DNA from: Gordonia jinghuaiqii
GTDB lineage: Bacteria; Actinomycetota; Actinomycetes; Mycobacteriales; Mycobacteriaceae
Reading direction: 5' to 3'
Length of the DNA: 64,000 bases
NCBI RefSeq assembly: GCF_014041935.1
Contig: NZ_CP059491.1
Coordinates: 2,976,001-3,040,000 of the forward strand
In this document: in pieces, positions 9,500 through 19,394 of the stretch
Layout of the letters: each line of letters begins with the position of its first letter
How positions within the stretch are numbered: position 1 is the first letter of the stretch
The notes under the pieces: generated by a model
Database searches by the model: none
What the model saw: the letters and a program-made list of their open reading frames with translations, nothing else
Told to the model about the DNA's origin: nothing
Program-made: the position numbers and the translations under genes

Positions 9500-9795
9500 T
9501 GTGGATCGGGTTCTGCGAGTTCGACTATCTCCTCGGCGACGTGCACTCACTGAAACAGAAACGGTCCGTGATCCGGCCGATCATCACCGATCTGCGTCGG
9601 CGGTATTCGGTGTCGGCGGCGGAGGTGGGACACCTCGAGGTGCACAGGCGCACACTGATCGGTGCAAGCGTGGTGGCCGCCGACCGTGACCATGTCGTCG
9701 AGGTGCTCGATGCGGTCGAACGGTCAGCGGCGAATCACCCGGACGTCGAGTTGTTGTCGGCCCGATGCCGGCTGGTCAGCTCGGGCGATTTCTGA
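9499..9795 (+). CDS. DUF503 (YlxP-like) protein
   Basis: A small 98-residue protein of the DUF503 family. Family marks are the opening [23 protein letters not shown] split around H17, SLKQKRSVIRPII, and the C-terminal SARCRLVSSGDF. YlxP homologues in other bacteria lie near ribosome maturation genes, but the biochemical role is not established. The ATG at 9499 overlaps the ppk2 stop codon by one base, so the two are probably co-translated. Confidence 0.8.
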   Translation: MWIGFCEFDYLLGDVHSLKQKRSVIRPIITDLRRRYSVSAAEVGHLEVHRRTLIGASVVAADRDHVVEVLDAVERSAANHPDVELLSARCRLVSSGDF

Positions 9796-9801
9796 CGACC
9801 C

Positions 9802-10365
9802 TCACACGACGCCTGCCGCAACCGCCGCCTCACGGTAGGCCGTGGCGAGGGAGTCGACCGTCTCGTGGGCGTTGAGTCCGCTGGGGTTCGGGACCACCCA
9901 CAACTGCGCGCCGTCCCACGTCTCGTCCTGCCGTCCCGTCACGGCGTCGCGGCGTCCGAACGCGCTGCGGTAGGCGGTTATCCCCGCGACCGCGACGACC
10001 CTGGGGCCGATCGCACGCACCCGCTCACGCAGCCGGACGCCACCGTCACGGAGCTCCTGTGCGGTGAGCTCCGCGGCGGTGGCAGTCGCTCGCGCCACGA
10101 CATTGGTGATGCCGACGCCGCGTTCGAGCAGTGCTTTCCGGTCGGCGTCGGACATTCCGGTCGATGCGTCGATCACATGGTCGACGATCCCGGCGCGGGC
10201 GAGAGCGGGATAGAAGCGGTTACCGGGCCGGGCGAAATGGGCGCCCGTCGCCGCGGTCCACAGGCCGGGGTTGATGCCCACGAACAGCAGGCGGCAATCG
10301 TCGCCGACGAGGTCGGCAACGGTGCGGTCCCGGTAGCCGAGAAGTTCGTCCCGCGTGAAACCCAC
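9802..10365 (-). CDS. mug: Mismatch-specific uracil/thymine-DNA glycosylase (Mug-like)
   Basis: A 187-residue member of the uracil-DNA glycosylase superfamily, Mug/TDG branch. The catalytic-loop motif GINPG is at residues 30-34, with an asparagine in the water-activating position as in Mug, and the second motif NPSGLNAHE lies near residues 158-166. Such enzymes remove uracil, ethenocytosine or thymine from G mismatches. The start codon is GTG at 10365, sharing one base with the stop of the upstream VOC gene (TAGTG), so the two genes form a coupled pair. Confidence 0.85.
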   Translation of the reverse strand: MGFTRDELLGYRDRTVADLVGDDCRLLFVGINPGLWTAATGAHFARPGNRFYPALARAGIVDHVIDASTGMSDADRKALLERGVGITNVVARATATAAELTAQELRDGGVRLRERVRAIGPRVVAVAGITAYRSAFGRRDAVTGRQDETWDGAQLWVVPNPSGLNAHETVDSLATAYREAAVAAGVV

Positions 10366-10730
10366 TAGTCGGCGGATTCCGCGTGCGTGCCGGAGACACA
10401 GAACTGGTTCCCGTCGGGGTCGGCGAGGGTCACCCAGGCGAATCCGGGCATCTCGCGATCGGCGATCTTGGTCGCCCCGGCGGTCACCAGACGTTCCACC
10501 TCTGCTGCGAGATTCTCGGTGGTGAGATCGAGATGGACGCGGTTCTTTCCGGGTGTGGGGTCTTCGACCTGCTGAAACGCGATCAGCGGCGAGCCGGGCG
10601 CGACGGCGACGACCACGAAGAACCCGTCGTTCTCCTGCACGATCTCACCGTCGAGCTGCTCGGCCCACCACTTGGCCAGGGGCATGGGATCGAGCGTGTC
10701 CACCGTGATCATTCCGATTGCGAGAGTCAT
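10365..10730 (-). CDS. VOC (glyoxalase-like) family protein
   Basis: A 121-residue vicinal-oxygen-chelate fold protein with the paired beta-alpha-beta-beta-beta pattern (AIGMITVDTLDPMPLAKWWA; WVTLADPDGNQFCV). The DPDGNQFCV ending is typical of the glyoxalase/bleomycin-resistance superfamily. The substrate is unknown. The hexamer TAGTTT (10742-10737) lies six bases before ATG, which suggests a leaderless transcript. It is coupled to the mug-like gene downstream. Confidence 0.8.
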   Translation of the reverse strand: MTLAIGMITVDTLDPMPLAKWWAEQLDGEIVQENDGFFVVVAVAPGSPLIAFQQVEDPTPGKNRVHLDLTTENLAAEVERLVTAGATKIADREMPGFAWVTLADPDGNQFCVSGTHAESAD

Positions 10731-10851
10731 TCGCCCAAACTACCGGCATGTCCTGACACGTCAGCCCTGTTCGCCGGCGGCGGCGTCGTATCCGGGCCGA
10801 CCTTCTCCACTGCCACTCCCGACCACGCACCGAGCACCTACACTCACGCTG

Positions 10852-13800
10852 GTGCACGGACTCTCCTATACGGTCCTGGGCGGCCTCGGGGCTCAGATCG
10901 GTTCCGATGCCGTCGAACTCGGCACGCGCAAGCAGCGGGCCATGCTGGCGCAGCTGATCCTGGCCGACGGCGCGCCGCTGCGCGCCGACCGGTTGATCGA
11001 GGGCATCTGGGGCGACTCCCCGCCCGACCGCGCCGAGGTCTCGCTCCAGTCCTACATCTCGGGGCTGCGCAAAGCGCTCGAACCCGACCGCAAACCACGC
11101 AGCCCCTCCACTGTCCTGTTGACGCACGGGACCGGGTACAGCCTCCCGACGACTCCCGAACAAGTCGACCTCCGGCGCCTGACCACGAACCTGACGACGG
11201 CGCGGACGCTGATGCAGCGAGGCGACACCGCCGAGGCGGCCCCCCTGCTGCAGAAGATCCTCGACGACTATCGGCCTCTCCTACCCGAATTCGAGGGTCT
11301 GGCCTTCCGCGACGAGGCCGCCGCCCAGCTGGACCGGACGCTGCAGGCCGCGCGCGAGCTGTCGTTCGAGGCCAGGATGGCTGCCGGCGACCACCGACTG
11401 CTCGTCACCGAACTCGAGACCGAGGTGGAACGCGCGCCGCTCGACGAAGGCCTCTGGGTCTTGCTGGCCACGGCGCTGTACCGCCTCGGTCGCCAATCCG
11501 ATGCGCTCGGCGCGATCGCCGGCGCACGGCGCATCCTGGCCGACGAGATCGGCGTCGACCCGGGTCCGCGGCTGCGGACGCTGGAAGCGGACATCCTCGA
11601 CCACGCACCACATCTCGACACCCCGGCCGCCACCACGCGCGAGGCAGTCACCGTCGACGCCGCCGGGGCAGCGCCGCCCACGGTTCCCCCGATCGCCTTC
11701 GACGACGCACCGGCACTGGTCGGCCGCGCCGACGAGCTCGCCGCACTGCACCGTGCCGTGCTGGCGTCGATGTCGGGACACGGCGGGGTCGTCGTCGTGG
11801 AAGGCGAACCGGGCGCGGGTAAAACAGCGCTGATCGACGAGGCCGGACGTCGTGCAACCGGGGCCGCCGAGCTGCGCGTGCTGTGGGGACGATGCGTCGA
11901 CGACCCGGCCGCACCGTCGATGTGGCCCTGGGTCCAGATCCTGGGTGCGGTACTCCCCCAATTGGATCCCGCCGAGCGCGAACGACTCCTCGACAGCTCA
12001 CTCGGCCGCATGGTCACCGAAGGCGTCAACGTCATCCCGCCGCCCCGCCAGATGCCCGATGCCACCGCGCGATTCCAGTTCTACGACCAGGCCGCCGACC
12101 TGCTCGACGGCGTCGCGCAGACCTCGAAGCTGATCATCGTGCTCGACGACCTCCAGTGGGCCGACGGCGCTTCGCTGGAGTTGTTCGCGCACATGGCTTC
12201 TCGCCGCACCCCCGGTGTCACCTTCTTCTCGTCGCTGCGCTCACCGTCACCGCGGCCGGTGGTGGCCTCGACACTGGCGACGCTGGCCCGGCTCCCCGAG
12301 CACCGCCGGATCCACGTCGGCCCCCTGAACGGCGACGACATCTCCGAACTGATCCGCCGCGAGACCCAGCAGTGGCCCGAGGTCGCGACCGTCTCGTCGA
12401 TCGAGCGGCGCACCGGAGGCAACGCGTTCTTCGTCCGCGAGCTGGCCCGCATCCTCGCCGCTCGCGGTTCCATCGCCGGCAGCGCGGTACCGTCCGGAAT
12501 CCGCGATGTGGTTCGTCAACGTCTACTCGGATTGTCCTCAGAGACAATAGAACTCCTCGAGATCTCGTCGCTCATCGGAACCCGGGTGGATCTCGTGCTG
12601 CTGTCGACCGCCGCCGGCCGACCGGTCGAGAAGGCCCTCGACTCCCTCGAACCCGCGGGCGCGGCCGGGGTCATCGACCTCGGGCCGCAGGACCCCTTCG
12701 GTTTCGCCTTCGCCCACGACATCATCCGGGAGGCCATCGCCGACGGTGTCACCTCGATGCGCGCCCGACGGATCCATCTCGCGATCGCCGACGCGCTCGC
12801 GGGCAACTCCTCACCGCATGCGGTCACCCGGGTGGCCCGTCATCTGTGGTCGGCCGGTCCGCTCGCCGACCGCGAACGCACCACGGCGGCGCTGCTGACC
12901 GCGGGGAACATCGCCCTGCGCACCTATGATTTCGACGGCGCCAAGCGACATCTCGGCGACGCGGCCACCCTCGCGCGTTCCACCGGGGACCAGCAGGCCG
13001 AGTTGATCGCGATCGCCACCCAGCTGGCCGGCGAGGTCGCCGCCCACGGATACTTCGCCGCCGACCCGGACCTGCAGGAGCGTGCCCGCACACTCGCCTC
13101 GACACTCGGCGACACACGCCTGCTCGCCACCCTCGACTACGCGCGCTGCGCCGCCCACATCCAGGTCGCCGACGCCCACACCGGACATCGGCTGGCGCAG
13201 GACCTTCGCGGACGGGCCGAACGTTCCGATGACCCGGTCGTCGTGCACCTCGGCATGCAGGTCGCCGGGATCGATGAGTTCACCCGGGGGAATTTCGGTG
13301 CGGCGCACCGTATCCTCGACACCTACGCACCCATCCCCGACGATGTCGAGGGGCTGCGCGACGACCAGCTCGCGATGGCGCGCGGCTTCCGTGGCTGGAC
13401 GGCTGCGGTCCACCTCGGCCGCGACGCCGGACGTTCGGTGTTCGCGGCCATGGCCGACTCACGGCCCGACGCCAGGTCACGTCTGGCCACGGCGATCTTC
13501 GCGGTGGGCGCGGCATCGATGCTCGGCGACGCCGCGTGGGCCATCGAGGCCGGCACGGCCATCACCGCCGACGGCGCGGGCGAACTCGCCTACCTCCGCC
13601 GCGGTGGCGAACGGATGTACTGGTGGGCTCGTGCGCTCGCCGGCGACATCGACGACGCGCTCGCCCGCATCGAGCAACTCAGCGCCGACCAGCCCGGGAT
13701 GGGGGACCATCCGCGCACCGGAGAGGGATTCTGGCTGGGTCTGCATGCCGAGGTGCTCATCGCCGCGGGCAAGCTGACCGATGCCGCCGCACTTCTCGAT

Positions 13801-14034
13801 CGTGCGGAGGACTTCGCCGAGAGGACCGGCGAACGATACGCGGACGCTCATCGCATCCTGGTGCGCGCACGGTACGAGTACGCCAACGGTCGCCCGGCAT
13901 CGGTGGTCGGCGCGACACTCACGCGGGCACGCGAGGCCGCCGTGGTCCAGGAGGCGAACGCGCTGGTCGAGCGGATCGACTCGGTCGGTGCCGCCTGGGG
14001 TCTGTCGCCCCGGCTCCGGGACACCCCGTCCTGA
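10852..14034 (+). CDS. AfsR/SARP-type transcriptional regulator with AAA ATPase
   Basis: A large 1060-residue regulator. Residues 1-95 form an OmpR-type winged helix (GTRKQRAMLAQLILADG; SYISGLRKAL), about 100-245 a bacterial transcriptional activation domain (DEGLWVLLATALYRLGRQSDA), and about 300-600 a P-loop NTPase with Walker A GEPGAGKT starting near residue 319 and Walker B IIVLDDLQWAD. The remaining 400 residues look like helical TPR-type repeats, and no LuxR helix-turn-helix is visible at the C-terminus. The GTG at 10852 has TACACT seven bases upstream, fitting a leaderless start. It sits 158 bp before an FAD oxidoreductase on the same strand, the likeliest target. Confidence 0.85.
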   Translation: MHGLSYTVLGGLGAQIGSDAVELGTRKQRAMLAQLILADGAPLRADRLIEGIWGDSPPDRAEVSLQSYISGLRKALEPDRKPRSPSTVLLTHGTGYSLPTTPEQVDLRRLTTNLTTARTLMQRGDTAEAAPLLQKILDDYRPLLPEFEGLAFRDEAAAQLDRTLQAARELSFEARMAAGDHRLLVTELETEVERAPLDEGLWVLLATALYRLGRQSDALGAIAGARRILADEIGVDPGPRLRTLEADILDHAPHLDTPAATTREAVTVDAAGAAPPTVPPIAFDDAPALVGRADELAALHRAVLASMSGHGGVVVVEGEPGAGKTALIDEAGRRATGAAELRVLWGRCVDDPAAPSMWPWVQILGAVLPQLDPAERERLLDSSLGRMVTEGVNVIPPPRQMPDATARFQFYDQAADLLDGVAQTSKLIIVLDDLQWADGASLELFAHMASRRTPGVTFFSSLRSPSPRPVVASTLATLARLPEHRRIHVGPLNGDDISELIRRETQQWPEVATVSSIERRTGGNAFFVRELARILAARGSIAGSAVPSGIRDVVRQRLLGLSSETIELLEISSLIGTRVDLVLLSTAAGRPVEKALDSLEPAGAAGVIDLGPQDPFGFAFAHDIIREAIADGVTSMRARRIHLAIADALAGNSSPHAVTRVARHLWSAGPLADRERTTAALLTAGNIALRTYDFDGAKRHLGDAATLARSTGDQQAELIAIATQLAGEVAAHGYFAADPDLQERARTLASTLGDTRLLATLDYARCAAHIQVADAHTGHRLAQDLRGRAERSDDPVVVHLGMQVAGIDEFTRGNFGAAHRILDTYAPIPDDVEGLRDDQLAMARGFRGWTAAVHLGRDAGRSVFAAMADSRPDARSRLATAIFAVGAASMLGDAAWAIEAGTAITADGAGELAYLRRGGERMYWWARALAGDIDDALARIEQLSADQPGMGDHPRTGEGFWLGLHAEVLIAAGKLTDAAALLDRAEDFAERTGERYADAHRILVRARYEYANGRPASVVGATLTRAREAAVVQEANALVERIDSVGAAWGLSPRLRDTPS

Positions 14035-14192
14035 CACTTTCTCCCCTGGAGCACTCTCCCATGAAGCCCTGGCCATCAAGTCCGCCTCAAGTCGCCCCCA
14101 AGGTCGTCCGGCGAGTCTGGGTCGGCATCCGGCGCTGCCCGGAAACCGACCGCACTCACGCCGGATCGCCCGGCCGCACCTGAGGACCGCCG

Positions 14193-15650
14193 ATGACCGC
14201 GACACCCACCTCGCCGACCGACCAGCCCGGACACGCCGCCGGCCAACCGGTGGGCAACCCCGAGCGACTCACCGTCCGTACCCGCACGTCGGTGCTCGCA
14301 CAGTTGCGCGACCGCGTCGCCGGCGACGTGTTCGGTCCCGGTGACGCCGGCTACCTCGACGCCAGGTCCGGTTTCAACCGGCTCGGTGCACACCGCCCGG
14401 CGGTGATCGCCGTCCCCGCGAACCATTTCGACGTCGTCGAAGCCGTACGGTTCGCCGCCGAGGAGGACCTGCGGATCGCGGTCCAGGCGACCGGCCACGG
14501 CACCGGCCGGCCCGCCGACGGCGGACTGCTCATCAACACCTCGCGCCTGACATCTGTGACCGTCGACCCCGCTGCCAGGACGGCCCGCGTCGGTGCGGGA
14601 TCGACCTGGCAGCGGGTTCTCGACGCCGCTGTTCCTCACGGTCTCGCGCCGCTGATGGGCTCGTCGAGTGGCGTCGGCGCCGTCGGTTACACCCTCGGCG
14701 GCGGATTCGGCTGGCTCGGACGGCGTTTCGGGTTGTCCTCGGATGCGGTGCGATCCTTCGATCTCGTCACCCCCGACGGCACCCCGATCCGGGTCAGCGA
14801 CACCAGTTTCCCGCATGTCTTCTGGGCCCTGAAGGGCGGCGGGGCGGGCAGCCTCGGCGTCGTCACCTCGATGGAGATCTCCCTGGCCGAGGTGACCACG
14901 GTGTACGCGGGCAACCTGTTCTATCCCGCCGCCGACGCCGAGGAGATCCTCCGGCGGTTCCGGAGCTGGGCGCCCGCCCAGTCCGAGGAGCTGACCTCGG
15001 CCGTCGCCATCCTCAATCTGCCGCCCACCGACGACATCCCTGAACCGATGCGCGGACAGAGCTTCGCCGTGGTGCGCGGCTGCTGGTCCGGCGATCTCGA
15101 CGCCGGCCGGGCGGTGGTCGACCAATGGCGCGACTGGAAGACCCCGCTCATCGACATGTGGGACGTGGTGCCGTTCGCGGCGGTCGATTCGGTCAGCATG
15201 GACCCCACCGAGCCGATGCCGGCGATGGTCACCACCGAGTGGTTCGACGACCTACCCGACGAGGCGGTCGACATCGTCGCGGCCAGGGTCCGACCGGCGC
15301 CGGCGTCGGCTCCGCTCATCGTGTCGGGCGAGATCCGTCACGCCGGCGGTGCCGTCGCCCGGGGCGCGTTGCACGCGGCCAACGACCGCGCACGTTGCGG
15401 CCAGTTCCTTCTCGAACTCATCGCGGTGGTCCCCGATCCGCAGGTCGCGCTGGCTGTCGAGTCGACCCTGCGGGTCACCCGCGCCGAGCTCGCGCCGTAC
15501 GTGACCGGTGCCGCCTACCTGAACTTCGTTTCCGGCGCCGATCGCGCCGGCCGCGCCGCTGACGCGTTCAGCGCAGACCACCGTCGGCGCCTCACCGAGA
15601 TCAAGCAGGCGCTCGACCCGGGGAACCGGTTCTGCCACGGCGACCTCTGA
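14193..15650 (+). CDS. FAD-binding (PCMH-type) oxidoreductase
   Basis: A 485-residue flavoprotein of the vanillyl-alcohol-oxidase/BBE type. The N-terminal FAD domain has the pyrophosphate loop QATGHGTGRPADGGLLI, with a histidine in the position that often binds FAD covalently, and SSSGVGAVGYTLGGGFGWL. The C-terminus, ending DPGNRFCHGDL, resembles the berberine-bridge region but is short. These enzymes oxidise alcohols, sugars or amines; the substrate is unknown. The start ATG follows a GAGGA site. The AfsR-like regulator immediately upstream probably controls it. Confidence 0.8.
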   Translation: MTATPTSPTDQPGHAAGQPVGNPERLTVRTRTSVLAQLRDRVAGDVFGPGDAGYLDARSGFNRLGAHRPAVIAVPANHFDVVEAVRFAAEEDLRIAVQATGHGTGRPADGGLLINTSRLTSVTVDPAARTARVGAGSTWQRVLDAAVPHGLAPLMGSSSGVGAVGYTLGGGFGWLGRRFGLSSDAVRSFDLVTPDGTPIRVSDTSFPHVFWALKGGGAGSLGVVTSMEISLAEVTTVYAGNLFYPAADAEEILRRFRSWAPAQSEELTSAVAILNLPPTDDIPEPMRGQSFAVVRGCWSGDLDAGRAVVDQWRDWKTPLIDMWDVVPFAAVDSVSMDPTEPMPAMVTTEWFDDLPDEAVDIVAARVRPAPASAPLIVSGEIRHAGGAVARGALHAANDRARCGQFLLELIAVVPDPQVALAVESTLRVTRAELAPYVTGAAYLNFVSGADRAGRAADAFSADHRRRLTEIKQALDPGNRFCHGDL

Positions 15651-15720
15651 TCCGAGAGAACTCCGGTACCGGAGGGCGCGACAGCCGCCACGCTTGCGCC
15701 GGATCGGCAGGTGTGGGCTG

Positions 15721-16140
15721 ATGGTCGCCATGTCCTCGGATCCCGCCACGCAGCCGGGCGCGCCCGGAAGCGGTCGGCACCTGCTCGTCGTCGACGGCGC
15801 CAATGTCGTCGGATCGGTACCCGACGGGTGGTGGCGAGACCGGCGGGGCGCCGCGGAGCGTCTGCGAGACAGGCTCGAGCCGATTGCCCGAGACGGTCTC
15901 GAGGGCGTACCGGGGCCATTGGAGGTCGTCCTGGTCGTCGAAGGCAAGGCGCGCGGGATCTCCGCGGGAGCGGCGGTGCGGGTCGTCGAAGCGCCCGCCT
16001 CGGGCGACGACACCATCGTCGATGTCGTGCGTGACCATCCCGACCGCCGGACGACCGTGGTCACCGCCGATCGTGAATTACGCGCCCGCGTCGCGGAACT
16101 GGGCGCCCGGACCGTCGGGCCCTCGGCCGTCCCCCGATGA
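15721..16140 (+). CDS. NYN-domain (YacP-like) protein
   Basis: A 139-residue protein with the NYN ribonuclease fold. The first acidic motif is LLVVDGANVVGSVPDGWWRD, and the later ones are APASGDDTIVDVV and TVVTADRELRARV, giving the cluster of aspartates expected for a metal-dependent nuclease. Databases sometimes call these proteins NTP pyrophosphohydrolases; the NYN assignment rests on the motif spacing. ATG at 15730 is an alternative start. No strong ribosome binding site is visible at either. It lies between two flavoprotein genes on the same strand. Confidence 0.65.
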   Translation: MVAMSSDPATQPGAPGSGRHLLVVDGANVVGSVPDGWWRDRRGAAERLRDRLEPIARDGLEGVPGPLEVVLVVEGKARGISAGAAVRVVEAPASGDDTIVDVVRDHPDRRTTVVTADRELRARVAELGARTVGPSAVPR

Positions 16141-16262
16141 GACGATTCCGCCGGGTACACGGCGATTCCGGGCCGCAGTTTGGCGATCTCGCAGCGCACC
16201 GGCGTCCGCACGACGAATAATCCCTCTCAGCGTCGGCGCCGGCCGGCCCCCTGGAGGATCTC

Positions 16263-17891
16263 ATGAACGACGTCGACGTCCTGATCGCCGGAGCCGGACC
16301 CGTGGGACTGACCGCCGCCATCGAACTCCGCCGTCGTGGGGTTCGCGTCCGGATCGTCGACCCGCTTCCCGATCCGCCACAGTACGCGAAAGCCGTTGGC
16401 GTGCAACCGCGCACGCTCGAGGTCTTCGAAGGTATGGGGGTGATCGAACAGATCCTCGACGCCGGTATGGAGATGCGCGGGCAGCTCGTGTACGTCAACG
16501 GAGAGCAGGTGTCGCGCGTCGACCTCATGACGCCGCCGGACGTTCCCTACCGTTTTCACCTGCTTCCGCAGTACGCCACCGAACGCGTTCTGCGTGAACG
16601 GCTCACCGATTTCGGCACCGTGATCGAGCGCGGGACCCGGGTGTCGGGCTTCGAGCAGGACGACGACGGCGTGACGGTCACTCTGTCCGGCTACGCCGGG
16701 GATGTCACCGTGCGAGCCGGGTATCTCGTCGGCGCGGACGGCGCCCACAGCGTCGTACGCAAGGGCCTGGGCCTGTCCTTCGAGGGCGGCGCCTTCGACG
16801 AGCAGTACATGCTCGGCGACGTCGCGGTGGACTGGTCGATGCCCCGTGGGTACGCGGTCCGTGCGATGCACCAGGCCGCCGACGGCACGACCGACGATCT
16901 GCTGGTGTGCATCCCGCTGCCCGGGCGGAGCCGCTACCGGCTGTCGACGCTGGTACCCGACGAACTCGCCGTCGCACCCGCGACCGGTGGCGATGGCGTC
17001 GCGCACGGCTTCGAGGGCGACCGGCCCCCGCAGCTCTCACACATTCAGGCCGTCGTCGACCGCATGGCCCCCGAACCGTCCACCGTGTCCGATCTGCGCT
17101 GGTCGTCGGTGTTCCGGATCAGTCACCGGATCGTCGACTCCTACGGGCGCGGACGGGTGTTCGTCGCAGGCGACGCCGCCCACATCCACCCGCCGACGGG
17201 CGCTCAGGGAATGAACACCGGAGTGCAGGACGCACACAACCTGGCGTGGAAGCTCGCGCTGGCCGTCGCCGGCGATGCGTCGGCCGCGCTCCTGGAGAGC
17301 TACGACCTCGAACGCCGCCCCGTCGGCGAGGAGGTCGTCGGGCGCACCGTGCGCGACGCGCGGGAAGGGGTCGGTTCCGATTCCACCGACATGGAATTCG
17401 TCATGCGGCGCGAGGCCCAACTACTGATCTCCTACGCCGGCAGCCCTGTGGTGGCCGGGTCGGCGACGCCCAGCCGGCAGTCGGCGCCACGAGCGGGGGA
17501 ACGTGCCCCCGATGCCGCCGGACTGAGCCGTGAATCGGTCAATCATCCGCTGCGACTGTTCACCCTCCTCGGCGGCGTCGACCATTCGTTGATCCTCTAC
17601 GCCGACGCCACCGCGAGCACCGAGGATGTCGCGGTCCTCGAGTCGCTGGCCGACGAGATCACCGCGATGTCACACGACCACGTCGATGTCCACGTGATCG
17701 CGGCACCGACCGCTCAGGTCGGGAGCACCGTCCTGCCGTTGCTCCGCGACACCGAAGGACTGTTCGCGGCGGGCTACCTGCCGGACGGTTCATCGGTGTT
17801 CGTCGTCCGGCCCGACGGCTACCTCGGATACCGCGGTCCGACCACCGACACCAAGGCCGCGCTGGCCTACCTCGAGGGGACCTTTCGGTAA
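16263..17891 (+). CDS. FAD-dependent aromatic-ring monooxygenase
   Basis: A 542-residue class A flavin monooxygenase like pentachlorophenol or 3-(3-hydroxyphenyl)propionate hydroxylases. Motifs in order are GAGPVGLTAAIEL (Rossmann GxGxxG, residues 10-22), YLVGADGAHSVVRK (DG motif), and VFVAGDAAHIHPPTGAQGMN (GD motif). A thioredoxin-like C-terminal domain follows. The substrate is probably phenolic or polyketide-like but not determined. The start ATG is preceded by a strong GGAGG with six-base spacing. Ring-cleavage genes are not next to it, so the pathway is unclear. Confidence 0.85.
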   Translation: MNDVDVLIAGAGPVGLTAAIELRRRGVRVRIVDPLPDPPQYAKAVGVQPRTLEVFEGMGVIEQILDAGMEMRGQLVYVNGEQVSRVDLMTPPDVPYRFHLLPQYATERVLRERLTDFGTVIERGTRVSGFEQDDDGVTVTLSGYAGDVTVRAGYLVGADGAHSVVRKGLGLSFEGGAFDEQYMLGDVAVDWSMPRGYAVRAMHQAADGTTDDLLVCIPLPGRSRYRLSTLVPDELAVAPATGGDGVAHGFEGDRPPQLSHIQAVVDRMAPEPSTVSDLRWSSVFRISHRIVDSYGRGRVFVAGDAAHIHPPTGAQGMNTGVQDAHNLAWKLALAVAGDASAALLESYDLERRPVGEEVVGRTVRDAREGVGSDSTDMEFVMRREAQLLISYAGSPVVAGSATPSRQSAPRAGERAPDAAGLSRESVNHPLRLFTLLGGVDHSLILYADATASTEDVAVLESLADEITAMSHDHVDVHVIAAPTAQVGSTVLPLLRDTEGLFAAGYLPDGSSVFVVRPDGYLGYRGPTTDTKAALAYLEGTFR

Positions 17892-17957
17892 CACCGCGCG
17901 TCCGGCACTTCCGGCCCCGTCCGGACCTGCGTCCGCGTCACCGTAAGCTTGAGGACC

Positions 17958-19319
17958 GTGACCAGGGGAAAAGCTAGTACCGATCGGGGGCCGGTAGGGG
18001 CCGTGGCCACCCTGGCCGGGCGGATGGACGCCTCGGTGCAGCGATGGATGGACGAGTCGGTGCGGCGCCGAATCGACGAGTCCGCCGTCGGCCGCGCGAG
18101 GGGCGTCGGCGAGCTCATCTATCTCGTGGCCCCCACCGGGCACCCGAACTACGGCGATGAACTCATCGCCCGCACGTGGTTGCACCACCTGCACCGTGTG
18201 CGCCCGGGAGCCACCGTCGTGCTCGATTGCCACAGCCCGGGCTCGGCGTCGGCGTTGTTGCGAGACGCCCACCCCGGCATGCTCGTCGTCGACACACTCT
18301 GGCAGCTGACCAACCACGCCGCCGACGCAGAATCCGACGAACCCTGGGATTGGGTCGCACGAGCTGTCGCCGATCCCGGTCTCGCCCCGCGAATCACCGC
18401 GGGCATCGACCTGCTGAACACGGCCACCACCATCCACCTGCTGGGCGGTGGATACCTGAACACCGTGTGGCCGCATCATGTTTCACTGTTCGTCGCAGCC
18501 GCGGCGGTCGCCCGGAGGACCGGCGCCCGGTTGGTGACCACCGGCCAGGGACTGGTCCCGACACTCGACGAACCCGCATGGTCGGCGCTGCGCCATGCGT
18601 TCTCCGCCTTCGACATCGTCGACGTCCGCGACTCCGCGTCGCTCGACGCGCTGTCGGGGATCGCCGCGGCGCGCCATTCCGGCGACGACGCCTGGCTCGC
18701 GTTGCACCGGCCCGAACCGGGGCTCTACCGCACCGACGACGCTGTCGACCCTGGTGCACCGGATCGGCGTCCGCCGGGTGGGGGCGTCGTACTGTGTCTG
18801 CAGTCCGATCTGACCGAGAAGTTCACCGGGCCACGGTCGACCGGCGTCGAGGCGCTCGCCGATTTCGTTCGCGACACGCTCGACGCCTGGGAGGTACCGG
18901 GGTCCGCGGTGACCGTCGTCGAGGGCATTCCCGGTCACGACTACACCGTCCCGTTCCTGCTCGGCGCACGCCTCGATGGCGCGACGGTGCTCAACTTCCG
19001 TGACGTCTGGCTCGGCGGCCTGCCCGCCGGACGCCGAGACACGTGGATCAGCACGCGTTTTCATCCTCACCTCATCGCCGCCGCCGCCGGTGATCCCGGC
19101 GTCGCCGTCGTCCCCATGCCGGTGTACTACTCCACCAAGCACCGTTCCCTGATCGACGCCGGATCCGACTGGACCATCATCGATTCCGGTGACACGATCC
19201 CGAGCCGGCCGACCGGGCGCGGCTTCGACGCCGCTCATCGTGCCCTGGCCGTCGAGGCGAAACTCGCCACCGCGCGGGACATCTACCCTGTGTCCCGCCT
19301 GCTGGCCCACCGAGCGTGA
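17958..19319 (+). CDS. Polysaccharide pyruvyl transferase family protein
   Basis: A 453-residue protein resembling the polysaccharide pyruvyl transferase family (CsaB/WcaK type). The opening of the domain, IYLVAPTGHPNYGDELI, and LLGGGYLNTVWP with TTGQGLVP match the family's glycine-rich nucleotide or phosphoenolpyruvate-binding blocks; STRFHPHLIAAAAG near the C-terminus fits the second half. The first 60 residues are charged and contain imperfect repeats (MDASVQRWMDESVRRRIDES). Start GTG 17958 has TAAGCT eight bases upstream, consistent with a leaderless transcript; a TTG at 17949 is the longer option. A role in envelope glycan modification is inferred. Confidence 0.7.
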   Translation: MTRGKASTDRGPVGAVATLAGRMDASVQRWMDESVRRRIDESAVGRARGVGELIYLVAPTGHPNYGDELIARTWLHHLHRVRPGATVVLDCHSPGSASALLRDAHPGMLVVDTLWQLTNHAADAESDEPWDWVARAVADPGLAPRITAGIDLLNTATTIHLLGGGYLNTVWPHHVSLFVAAAAVARRTGARLVTTGQGLVPTLDEPAWSALRHAFSAFDIVDVRDSASLDALSGIAAARHSGDDAWLALHRPEPGLYRTDDAVDPGAPDRRPPGGGVVLCLQSDLTEKFTGPRSTGVEALADFVRDTLDAWEVPGSAVTVVEGIPGHDYTVPFLLGARLDGATVLNFRDVWLGGLPAGRRDTWISTRFHPHLIAAAAGDPGVAVVPMPVYYSTKHRSLIDAGSDWTIIDSGDTIPSRPTGRGFDAAHRALAVEAKLATARDIYPVSRLLAHRA

Positions 19320-19394
19320 CCGCGCGACCGACCTGTTTGCGCCTTTTACACTGAGTGCCTCACCTCGGATGCACCCACGGTGGACAATCGCGGG

